Positions 28,251-35,057 of a stretch of DNA of 57,458 nucleotides are shown here, one piece after another. Source of the DNA: Deltaproteobacteria bacterium (lineage in GTDB: Bacteria > Desulfobacterota > GWC2-55-46 > DRQE01). A model generated the notes under the pieces. The model searched no databases. It saw only the letters and a list, made by a program, of their open reading frames with translations, and was not told where the DNA came from. Location of the stretch: NCBI GenBank assembly GCA_015492495.1, contig WGEY01000076.1, forward strand, positions 1-57,458. Reading direction: 5' to 3'. The translations under genes and the position numbers were made by a program. Numbering within the stretch: position 1 is the first letter of the stretch; each line of letters starts with the position of its first letter.

Positions 28251-28811
28251 CTATACGCCGTCTATGGCCTCGTTTGCAAGCCTGTCAGCCTCGGCGTTCC
28301 TTTCCCTCGCTATGTGGGTTATCCTGAACTCATCGAACCTTTCTATGAGCCCGCGGGCCTCTCTGTAAAGCGGCTTGAGCCGCTCGTTCTTAACCCTGTA
28401 CTGACCGTTTATCTGCCTTACGATGAGCTCCGAATCGGCGAATACATGTACCTTTCTGCCCCCGAGCGCCAACGCCTCCTCGAGTGCGGTTACGAGCGCC
28501 GTGTACTCGGCCACGTTGTTCGTCGTGACACCTATCCTTTTTTTGACACTCTTGACCGTCCTGCCGTTTGCGTCCTTTATGACGGCGCCTATCCCGGCCT
28601 GACCGGGATTTCCCCTTGCCGCGCCGTCGACGTAGAGGTTCAGTACGACGGTCTCGCCGAAGAGCCCGGAGACGGCCGCATCGAGCAGCTCCCTTGCAGC
28701 CTCTTCCGTTATGTCAAGTTTTTTTATCGTCTCCCTCAGATCGAGGGTCTTACGGAGCTCTTCGAGAAACCCTTTAAGGAGGCGCGAGCTCTCGTCTCTA
28801 CGGGAGGTCAT
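28251..28811 (-). CDS. rnhA: Ribonuclease HI-family protein
   Basis: The 186-residue protein has an extra N-terminal alpha-helical region of about 55 residues and a C-terminal RNase H fold. Catalytic acidic residues are visible: Asp in LYVDGAARGNPG, Glu in NNVAEYTALVTALEEAL, Asp in VHVFADSELIVRQINGQY, and a final Asp in ARERNAEADRLANEAI. It degrades RNA in RNA-DNA hybrids. The GAARGNPG form resembles the archaeal/YqgC-like subgroup rather than E. coli RnhA. It lies 3 bp after the zinc-ribbon gene, so the two are one unit. Confidence 0.92.
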   Translation of the reverse strand: MTSRRDESSRLLKGFLEELRKTLDLRETIKKLDITEEAARELLDAAVSGLFGETVVLNLYVDGAARGNPGQAGIGAVIKDANGRTVKSVKKRIGVTTNNVAEYTALVTALEEALALGGRKVHVFADSELIVRQINGQYRVKNERLKPLYREARGLIERFDEFRITHIARERNAEADRLANEAIDGV

Positions 28812-28814
28812 GTG

Positions 28815-29564
28815 TCAGGCAACCCCGGAGGTGTCTGATGCTTCGCCTTCTTGACCGGCATCCTCGAAGTAGAGGATGCGGTGGCAGTGCGGGCAGGTTA
28901 TTATCTCGTCAGGACCGCGCCTGAGCTGTATATACACCTGGGGGGGTATCTGTATGTAACAGCCGAGACAGGTCTCATCCCTGACGTTTACTATCCCCAC
29001 CCCTCCGCGTCTCGACTTTATCCTCTCATAGTTCTTAAGAAGATGCGGCTTCAGCTCCTTTGAAACCGCCTCTCTCCGTAATGCCTTGTCCTGCCTTGCC
29101 CTCTCCCACTCCGCCTCCTTGTCCCCGAGGCCGTCCTTGAGGGCCTTGAGCTCCCCGGCCTTCTTCTCCAGTTCATTTTCCTTTTCGGCCAGCTCCTTTC
29201 CCCTCTTTTCTATCTTTTCGTTGAGCGCATCCAGCTCCATGCTGACGAGCCTTGCCGCCTTTTCAGCGCTCGTTATCTCCTTGGTGACGGCCTTGTACTG
29301 CCTGTCGTTGGTTATCTCGGAAAGCCTCTGCTTGTCCTTTTCTATCTTCTCACGTTTCTGCCTTAAGACATCTTCCTTGTCCTTCTTTTCGTTGGAGAGC
29401 GCCTCCACCTCGCCCCTCAAGGCCACTGTCTCCTCATCGATCCTTTCGAGTTCCTTTCCTGCGCTTTCGAGTTTCCTGCGGTATCGTTCCTCTTCCTTGT
29501 CTATTGCGTCGAGCTCAAGGTCTATCTTCTGTATCTCACAGAGCAACTTGATGGAATTCGGCAA
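28815..29564 (-). CDS. Coiled-coil protein with C-terminal C4 zinc ribbon (DUF164-like)
   Basis: The 249-residue product has a long, highly charged coiled coil (about residues 10-175). It ends in a zinc ribbon with CLGCYIQIPPQVYIQLRRG and ITCPHCHRILYF, giving CxxC and CxxC pairs about 20 residues apart. The family is widespread, and homologues are often next to RNase H or Nif3-like genes; a role in RNA or translation control is only suspected. I choose the TTG at 29564 because GGAGG lies 5 nt before it. The longer frame to 29678 would read through the tRNA gene and is rejected. Confidence 0.88.
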   Translation of the reverse strand: MPNSIKLLCEIQKIDLELDAIDKEEERYRRKLESAGKELERIDEETVALRGEVEALSNEKKDKEDVLRQKREKIEKDKQRLSEITNDRQYKAVTKEITSAEKAARLVSMELDALNEKIEKRGKELAEKENELEKKAGELKALKDGLGDKEAEWERARQDKALRREAVSKELKPHLLKNYERIKSRRGGVGIVNVRDETCLGCYIQIPPQVYIQLRRGPDEIITCPHCHRILYFEDAGQEGEASDTSGVA

Positions 29565-29617
29565 TCTCTCCTCCGGCTTGTGGCGAGGACCATTCAGCAG
29601 TCCCCCCTTGTATCTTT

Positions 29618-29693
29618 TGGTGGGCCCACCTGGACTCGAACCAGGGACCGACCGGTTATGAGCCGGTGGCTCTTCCAACTGAGCTATGGGCCC
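29618..29693 (-). tRNA. tRNA with CAT anticodon (Ile2 or elongator Met)
   Basis: The 76-nt cloverleaf has acceptor GGGCCCA/TGGGCCC with an encoded CCA, and D arm GCTC/GAGC. The anticodon stem is ACCGG/CCGGT around loop CTCATAA (CAT at 29658-29660), and the T arm is CCTGG/CCAGG with loop TTCGAGT. The G1-C72 pair excludes initiator tRNA. The anticodon arm resembles lysidine-modified tRNA-Ile2, but elongator Met cannot be excluded by eye. Confidence 0.95.
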
Positions 29694-29738
29694 GATGCAC
29701 TTCGCTCAGGGATAGCGCTGGAAACACCTGATTAGGAT

Positions 29739-29768
29739 ATTGTAAGTAAATCACCGGTGTCTTGTCAA
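29739..29768 (-). promoter_or_regulatory. Sigma-70 promoter of the tRNA / zinc-ribbon / RNase H unit
   Basis: TTGACA (29763-29768), an 18-bp spacer and TACAAT (29739-29744) on the minus strand, about 45 bp before the tRNA. The -35 context TTCCTTGACAA is the same as at the dcw promoter. Confidence 0.7.
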
Positions 29769-29857
29769 GGAATTCTCCGGCTCCGACATGTTTTTGTCCC
29801 GGCCTTGACGACAGGAACCTTTCATTGTAGCCTTTCACACAGGAAGGATAAGGCAAT

Positions 29858-30289
29858 ATGGGCTCCGTCAGGTACGAAATAGACATCAAGGCGCCCCCGG
29901 AAAAGGTCTTCACCATCATAGAGGACGTTGAGGCCTTCCCGAGGTACTCGAGCTTTATCGACGAGGTCAAACAAACGGCCTCCGGCACATACCAGTGGAA
30001 GGTCGATCTCATGGGTATGCGACTCGACTGGGAGGCCGAGGTGACCGAATCCGTAAGGCCGAAGAGGTTTGCATGGCGCTCTGTACGCGGCACCTTCAAC
30101 AGGGGAAGCTACACGCTCGAGCCCACCGCCGAGGGCACGCACGTAAGCTTCGAGATGGAATACCACCTGACGGACTCGATACTGGAACGCATCGCCTCAC
30201 CCCTTGCATCCCGACTTGTATCGTGCATCTACGGTGAGTTCCTCGAAAATATTAGGAAGGAGCTGGAAAGGAATGAAAATAAGGCATGA
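29858..30289 (+). CDS. SRPBCC-family protein (COQ10/RatA-like)
   Basis: The 143-residue START/Bet v1-like domain shows VRYEIDIKAPPEKVFTIIEDVEAFPRYSSF at the N-terminus. It also has RLDWEAEVTES, PKRFAWRSVRGTFNRGSYTLEP, and a C-terminal amphipathic helix. This pattern is typical of COQ10-type polyketide cyclase/lipid-transport proteins (also annotated RatA). Such proteins bind hydrophobic ligands, often quinones. It stands alone between the tRNA promoter and the metal island. The specific ligand is unknown. Confidence 0.88.
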   Translation: MGSVRYEIDIKAPPEKVFTIIEDVEAFPRYSSFIDEVKQTASGTYQWKVDLMGMRLDWEAEVTESVRPKRFAWRSVRGTFNRGSYTLEPTAEGTHVSFEMEYHLTDSILERIASPLASRLVSCIYGEFLENIRKELERNENKA

Positions 30290-30323
30290 GAAGAGACGGC
30301 TCATTGCGGGTTATAAAAACACC

Positions 30324-30352
30324 TTGACATTCTACTTCATGTAGAATACAAT
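30324..30352 (+). promoter_or_regulatory. Promoter with BlaI-type operator in the spacer (regulator gene)
   Basis: TTGACA (30324-30329) and TACAAT (30347-30352) are 17 bp apart. The spacer is filled exactly by the inverted repeat TTCTAC-TTCAT-GTAGAA (30330-30346). Repressor binding there would block RNA polymerase and gives autoregulation of the regulator gene at 30378. Confidence 0.8.
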
Positions 30353-30377
30353 TTGATTCAACACGACGAGTACTGCC

Positions 30378-30812
30378 ATGAATAATAAGAAGATCGCAAA
30401 GACATTCAAGACCGGCGGCAAGGGCCTGGGCAAGGTGCTGGGGCGCCTTGAAGAGGAAGTGATGTGTGCCCTGTGGAAAAGGGGCGAGAGCTGCGGTAAA
30501 GAGGTATTGAGAGAGATACAGAAGAGGCGGAAGATAGCCTACACAACGGTCCTTACTGTTCTGGAAAGGCTCGCCAGGAAAGGGCTTGTCCACAAGAGGA
30601 AGGAGAACGGCGGCTACCTCTTCAGTCCGGCCCATACGAAGGAAGAGTTTTACGGCACGGTCTCCGAAGAGGTGTTGAAGGGGGTTATCGACCTCTCCAG
30701 CACCTATGCCGCGGCGTCTTTCGTCGACATTCTGGCGGATAAGGACCCGGGTGAGCTTGACAGGCTCGCCAGGCTCATCGAGGCGAAGAAGCAGGAACTC
30801 AGGAAGGATTAA
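30378..30812 (+). CDS. BlaI/MecI/CopY-family repressor
   Basis: The 144-residue protein has the winged-helix domain of the BlaI/MecI family: LGRLEEEVMCALWKRGESCGKEVLREI, then RRKIAYTTVLTVLERLARKGLVHKRKENGGYLFSPAHTKEEF. A C-terminal dimerization helix ends in LARLIEAKKQEL. Family members are inactivated by proteolysis (BlaI, MecI) or by metal exchange (CopY). This one lacks the CxCxxxxCxC copper motif of CopY, so signalling through the adjacent M56 protease is more likely. Operators lie in its own promoter and in that of the efflux operon. Confidence 0.93.
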   Translation: MNNKKIAKTFKTGGKGLGKVLGRLEEEVMCALWKRGESCGKEVLREIQKRRKIAYTTVLTVLERLARKGLVHKRKENGGYLFSPAHTKEEFYGTVSEEVLKGVIDLSSTYAAASFVDILADKDPGELDRLARLIEAKKQELRKD

Positions 30813-30821
30813 AAGACAGAG

Positions 30822-31754
30822 ATGGCATACCCCTTGGCGTTCATCCTCTTGTTTGTAACGGGCAGCATGGCGGGGCTCGTTCTCGGTCTGCCGCACCTTG
30901 TTGACCTTACGGCCAGGCTGCTGGCATGGTGCCGGAGCATCATGCTTTTGTGCCTTCCCTACGCGTCCGTAATAAAGGCAGGTTTTCTTTGGTCTGGCAC
31001 GCTTATTGTCGGCGGCGGCGTTCTGTACGCGCTCTTTAAAGGGGCTGCGGGGCTTGTGCGCGCACGCATGGCGCTCAGAAGGCTTCCGCTCGTGGACAGG
31101 GGGCTCGGCGTATCCCTGATAAAGGATGACAACCTCAAGGTGGCTTTCACGCACGGGCTGCTGCGACCCAGGATATACCTCTCCACTGGCCTCATAAAGG
31201 GACTTTCGAGGGACGAGCTGAGGGCGGTCCTTCTACACGAGGCACACCACAGAAGGTACAGGGATCCGCTCCGCTTTTTTTTCATGTCATTTTTAAGGGA
31301 CCTCGTCTTCTACCTCCCTCTCGCCGGCTGGTTCGCCAGCGAATTCATGGAGCGCAAGGAAAAGGCCGCTGATGACAGTGTCGTAAGCCGCACCGGGGAC
31401 ACGCTCGGGCTTGCGAGCGCGCTTCTGAAGGTTGCGCGTGCAACACCCGTTGAAATAACCGCGTTGTCCGCATCCATAAAGGGAAAGGGAAGCGGTTCGA
31501 TCGAGGACAGGATAAGGCGGCTTGTAGACGACGAGGAATGCAAACATAAAAGTGGCTCACGGCCAGTGTCGGCAAGGCTTGTTGCCTCAAGCGTTGCGAT
31601 AGCAATACTTCTACTACTTAGCGTGTCGCTCCCCATATTCGCATCCGGCACGCCGGGTAAGGGCGACTGCAACAACATGGCCAGCTGCTCCATGGCGTCG
31701 GGGGCGGTCGAAAAACAGGCGGGTTCCTGCTGCACCGGGCGCTGCGGCAAATAG
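30822..31754 (+). CDS. BlaR1/MecR1-type M56 membrane metalloprotease with Cys-rich tail
   Basis: The 310-residue protein has about four membrane helices. A cytoplasmic gluzincin site LLHEAHHRRYRDPLRF (HExxH near residue 140) follows RIYLSTGLIKGLSRDELRAV, as in BlaR1. Unlike BlaR1 and MecR1 it has no penicillin-binding domain. After a last helix near residues 245-275 it ends in about 35 residues with five Cys (DC, SC, SCC, RC) plus Met and His-poor Gly/Ser linkers. It starts 9 bp after the repressor gene. The tail is extracytoplasmic if the topology follows BlaR1 and may be the metal-sensing element; this is inference. Confidence 0.88.
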   Translation: MAYPLAFILLFVTGSMAGLVLGLPHLVDLTARLLAWCRSIMLLCLPYASVIKAGFLWSGTLIVGGGVLYALFKGAAGLVRARMALRRLPLVDRGLGVSLIKDDNLKVAFTHGLLRPRIYLSTGLIKGLSRDELRAVLLHEAHHRRYRDPLRFFFMSFLRDLVFYLPLAGWFASEFMERKEKAADDSVVSRTGDTLGLASALLKVARATPVEITALSASIKGKGSGSIEDRIRRLVDDEECKHKSGSRPVSARLVASSVAIAILLLLSVSLPIFASGTPGKGDCNNMASCSMASGAVEKQAGSCCTGRCGK

Positions 31755-31764
31755 AGGTATTTTT

Positions 31765-31800
31765 TTGCCATCTTATTCTACGCTGCGTAGAATAAGATGG
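31765..31800 (+). promoter_or_regulatory. Promoter with extended BlaI-type operator (efflux operon)
   Basis: TTGCCA (31765-31770) and TAGAAT (31788-31793) are 17 bp apart. A perfect inverted repeat with 15-bp arms around CTG (31768-31800) covers the spacer and -10. Its core is TTCTAC-N5-GTAGAA, identical in arms and spacing to the site at 30330-30346. The hairpin could also act as a weak terminator for the regulator genes. Confidence 0.8.
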
Positions 31801-31838
31801 TGAGGTGATGACAAGACGATACGATATGATATGATATT

Positions 31839-33188
31839 ATGATGAACAAAGCCAAAGTACTCACCAAAGCCCAAGTGCTTATCAAGGCATGTATCCTGGT
31901 GGTCTCGACCACTGTGGTGTTGCAGGGTGCTGCTGTCACTTCATCGCTGGCATCAGCCTCGGCGGCTGCAAAAGACAACGGGGCGGCGCAGCAGACCGTA
32001 ACGCTCAATGGACTCATTGCTTACGCCCTGGAGAACAACCCGAGGCTCAAGGCCGCCAGGCTCAAGTGGAAGAGCAAGATAGAAGAGTACCCGCAGGCCA
32101 CCTCTTACGATGACCCGGTGCTCTCCTACACGCATCCCATAGAAAAGATAGAGACGCGCCTCGGCCCGCAGGAGCGCACGGTCGGCCTGAGCCAGAAGAT
32201 ACCGTTTCCCGGAAAGCTCACGCTCAGGGGCGAGATCGTCAAAAGGGAAATAGCCATCGCCCGGACGGAGTATGAAAAGCTCAGGCGGGATCTCATCGCC
32301 GAGGTAAAGAAGGCCTACTACGAGATCTATTACATAGACCGGGCCACAGAGCTCGCCGAGGAGAACAAGGCCGTGCTCGACTACTTCTTCGAGGTAAGCA
32401 AGGCCAACTACGGGCTGGACGTATCCGAGCTCGACGAACTGGTGCGGGCCGAGAAGCTTGCAGCACAGGCCTCGTTCGACCTCATAGTGCTTAAGGACAT
32501 GCGTGAGGGCGCGGTATCAAGGCTCAACATCCTCCTGAACCGCGATCCCGCGCATACCATCCCGAAGGTAGAGGAGCCAGTGTTCAAACCCCTCACCCAC
32601 TCGCCCGAGGAGCTCTACAGTTGGGCCGCCAAGAACTACGAGGCGCTCAAGATCGCAGGCCTCAAGGTGGAAAAAAACGAGCTCAGCTCGAGGCTCTCGC
32701 GCTACAGCTACCTTCCGAACTTCCGGGTGGGGCTGAACTATTCCGAAATAGGCAGTCCGGCCATGGCGGTCGAGGACGGAGGCAGGGACGCAGTGAGCGC
32801 AACACTCGGCATAACGATACCCATCTGGTTCGGCAAAAACAGGGCCGCCGTAAGGCAGTCTGATATAGACCGCGCAAGGACCGTCATAGAAAAACAGGCC
32901 GTCACAAACGAGATACAGAACGAAGTCAGACGGGTCTACTACAACCTGGCCCGGGCCGAACGGCTCGTCAAGCTATACGGCGAATCCCTCGTGCCCGAGG
33001 CAAAGGAGGCGCTCGAGTTCGCGGAGGCCAGGTACAAGACCGGAAAGGAGATGCTCGGCAGGATCCTTGAAACACAGAGCCTGTCGATCAGCTTCCGCAT
33101 GGTCTACTACAGGGCGCTCGCCGACTATCTGAAGAGCGTGGCGGAGCTCGAAAGGCTCACCGCAAAGGAGCTTTATCAACAGCCATAA
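31839..33188 (+). CDS. cusC: CusC/CzcC-like TolC-family outer-membrane channel
   Basis: The 449-residue protein has a basic N-terminus with a hydrophobic signal segment at about residues 15-45, cut near ASASAAA. Two OEP repeats follow, with long helices such as LIAEVKKAYYEIYYIDRATELAEENKAVLDYFFEVSKANY and NEVRRVYYNLARAERLVKLYGESLVPEAKEALEFAEARYKTGK. It would form the outer-membrane duct of the tripartite pump with the next two genes. No lipobox is seen. It lacks a clear ribosome site, and its mRNA leader is only about 40 nt. Confidence 0.9.
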   Translation: MMNKAKVLTKAQVLIKACILVVSTTVVLQGAAVTSSLASASAAAKDNGAAQQTVTLNGLIAYALENNPRLKAARLKWKSKIEEYPQATSYDDPVLSYTHPIEKIETRLGPQERTVGLSQKIPFPGKLTLRGEIVKREIAIARTEYEKLRRDLIAEVKKAYYEIYYIDRATELAEENKAVLDYFFEVSKANYGLDVSELDELVRAEKLAAQASFDLIVLKDMREGAVSRLNILLNRDPAHTIPKVEEPVFKPLTHSPEELYSWAAKNYEALKIAGLKVEKNELSSRLSRYSYLPNFRVGLNYSEIGSPAMAVEDGGRDAVSATLGITIPIWFGKNRAAVRQSDIDRARTVIEKQAVTNEIQNEVRRVYYNLARAERLVKLYGESLVPEAKEALEFAEARYKTGKEMLGRILETQSLSISFRMVYYRALADYLKSVAELERLTAKELYQQP

Positions 33189-33210
33189 TCGACCCGGAGG
33201 ATTACTGGTC

Positions 33211-34881
33211 ATGTCAAAACGTACAGCAGCAACCATAGCAGTAATAGCGGGTATCATCGTCGGCTCCATCGGCATGTACCTTGCGTCAGGATACATCACG
33301 TCCGGAAAGGGGGCCGAAGAGGCGACACAACCCGCCGCGGCGAAGAAAGGGAAGAAGATACTCTACTGGCGGGCGCCAATGGACCCGACCTACATATCCG
33401 ACAAACCAGGCAAGTCACCCATGGGCATGGACCTCATACCGGTGTACGAGGGTGAGGAGGAAGTGACGGAACCGGGCACGGTGAAGATAGACCCTGTCAC
33501 CGTGCAGACCATAGGGGTGAGGACCGCACCGGTAAGGCGGATGGAGCTTAAGAAGACCGTAAGGACCATAGGAAGGGTCGACTACAACGAAAAGAAGATC
33601 TACCGCCTGCACACGAAGGTGGACGGGTGGATAGAAAAGCTCTACGCGGACTTCACCGGACAGATGGTCAGGAAAGGGCAGAGGCTACTTGAGATCTACA
33701 GCCCCACGCTCGTCTCCGCCCAGGAGGAGTATCTTCTGGCGCGGAAGTACGCCGGCCGCATGAAAGAGATCGGAAGGGAGTCCATTGTAGGCCTGAGCAG
33801 GCGTAGGCTCGAGCTCTGGGATGTGCCGGAGCGGCAGATAAGGGAGCTTGAAAAAAGGGGCAGTATCATGAAGACCCTTCAGATAGTCTCACCCACAACA
33901 GGGGTAATCGTCGAAAAACCCGTTACAGAGGGGATGTACGTTAAACCAGGCACGGACCTCTACACTGTGGCCGACATATCGAGGGTTTGGGTCTATGCCG
34001 ACGTCTACGAATACGAGATACCATGGATAAAGGCCGGCCAGGAGGCGGAGATGACGCTACTATCCTTCCCGGGAGAGGTCTTCAAGGGAAAGGTGGACTT
34101 CGTCTATCCGTTCATGGAGCCCAAGACACGCACCGTCCGGGTGAGGCTTGAGGTGGACAACCCTGGCTTCAGGCTCAAGCCGGATATGTACGCGAACGTG
34201 ACGCTCAAACCGGTCATAAGCAAAGACGCCGTGGCCGTGCCCACGGAGGCGGTCATAAGGTCCGGTGAGAGGAACATAGTGATACTCAGCAGGGGAGACG
34301 GCAAGTTCAGCCCGCGCGAGATAACGCTCGGCGCCGAGGCCGAAGGCTACTACGAGGTCATAGAGGGGCTCGACGAAGGGGATGTGGTCGTCACGTCAGC
34401 ACAGTTCCTCATAGACTCCGAGAGCAAGCTGAAGGAGGCCATCGGAAAGATGCTGGAGACCAAAAAGTCGGAAGATCCCATGGACCACGGAACAATGGAA
34501 CACGGGAGTATGGACCACGAGGACATGGAGAAGATGGACCATATGGAACACGGCAACATGGACCACGAGGGCATGGAGAAGATGGACCATATGGAACACG
34601 ACAACATGGACCACGAGGGCATGGGGAAGATGGACCACATGGAACACGGCAACATGGACCACGAGGGCATGGAGAAGATGGACCATATGGAACACGACAA
34701 CATGGACCACGAGGGCATGGAGAAGATGGACCATATGGAACACGACAACATGGACCACGAGGGCATTGGGAAGATGGACCATATGGAACACGGCAACATG
34801 GACCACGAGGGCATGGGGAAGATGGACCATATGGAACACGGCAACATGGAAGGCATGATGCACAAGGAAGACAGCCGCTGA
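33211..34881 (+). CDS. cusB: CusB-like periplasmic adaptor with His/Met repeat tail
   Basis: The 556-residue membrane-fusion protein has an N-terminal helix at about residues 8-30. A heavy-metal-binding domain at 51-80 (YWRAPMDPTYISDKPGKSPMGMDLIPVY) is also found at the start of many CusB proteins. Barrel-sandwich and beta-barrel domains follow, with GWIEKLYADFTGQMVRKGQRLLEIYSPTLVSAQEEYL and VWVYADVYEYEIPWIKAGQEA. Residues 433-544 are seven near-perfect 16-residue repeats rich in Met, His, Asp and Glu, followed by NMEGMMHKEDSR. E. coli CusB has no such tail; it may store metal or feed it to the pump. The gene is 22 bp after cusC. Confidence 0.92.
   Translation: MSKRTAATIAVIAGIIVGSIGMYLASGYITSGKGAEEATQPAAAKKGKKILYWRAPMDPTYISDKPGKSPMGMDLIPVYEGEEEVTEPGTVKIDPVTVQTIGVRTAPVRRMELKKTVRTIGRVDYNEKKIYRLHTKVDGWIEKLYADFTGQMVRKGQRLLEIYSPTLVSAQEEYLLARKYAGRMKEIGRESIVGLSRRRLELWDVPERQIRELEKRGSIMKTLQIVSPTTGVIVEKPVTEGMYVKPGTDLYTVADISRVWVYADVYEYEIPWIKAGQEAEMTLLSFPGEVFKGKVDFVYPFMEPKTRTVRVRLEVDNPGFRLKPDMYANVTLKPVISKDAVAVPTEAVIRSGERNIVILSRGDGKFSPREITLGAEAEGYYEVIEGLDEGDVVVTSAQFLIDSESKLKEAIGKMLETKKSEDPMDHGTMEHGSMDHEDMEKMDHMEHGNMDHEGMEKMDHMEHDNMDHEGMGKMDHMEHGNMDHEGMEKMDHMEHDNMDHEGMEKMDHMEHDNMDHEGIGKMDHMEHGNMDHEGMGKMDHMEHGNMEGMMHKEDSR
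34507..34842 (+). repeat. Seven 48-bp in-frame tandem repeats (His/Met-rich)
   Basis: The units begin at 34507, 34555, 34603, 34651, 34699, 34747 and 34795. Each encodes a 16-residue unit of the type NMDHEGMEKMDHMEHG, with E/G, M/I and G/D variants. Near-identity at the DNA level points to recent slippage or unequal recombination, so copy number is probably variable. Confidence 0.97.
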
Positions 34882-35057
34882 ACGAACGGTCGGCTTACGG
34901 CCACACAGGGGAAAACACCAAACGAAGTTCCCCGTAGCAGGCCACAGGGACGGCGGACGGGATTCACGTGCGATGCGTGCCAGATGATATTCACCTGTCA
35001 ATCCACAGCAAGCTGCACAAATGCGCTCGCTGGGCATATTCACCATAAGGTTTTCAC

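Noticed and set aside
28815-29678. A longer zinc-ribbon protein starting at 29678
   Set aside because: The extra 38 codons read through the tRNA gene; a TTG at 29564 with GGAGG 5 nt upstream is better.
30822-31754. A beta-lactam sensor function for the BlaR1-like protein
   Set aside because: There is no penicillin-binding domain and the regulated operon is a metal pump; beta-lactam sensing is not supported.
31768-31800. The 33-bp hairpin as only a terminator of the regulator genes
   Set aside because: It has no T run after it on the plus strand, and its core matches the operator at 30330-30346 with the same promoter placement, so a regulatory role is preferred.
34507-34842. A CRISPR-like array
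   Set aside because: Units are contiguous 48-bp in-frame coding repeats without unique spacers, and no cas genes are nearby.
34350-35046. Repetitive minus-strand frames opposite the cusB tail
   Set aside because: They are antisense readings of the 48-bp repeats; the plus strand continues a normal adaptor protein.
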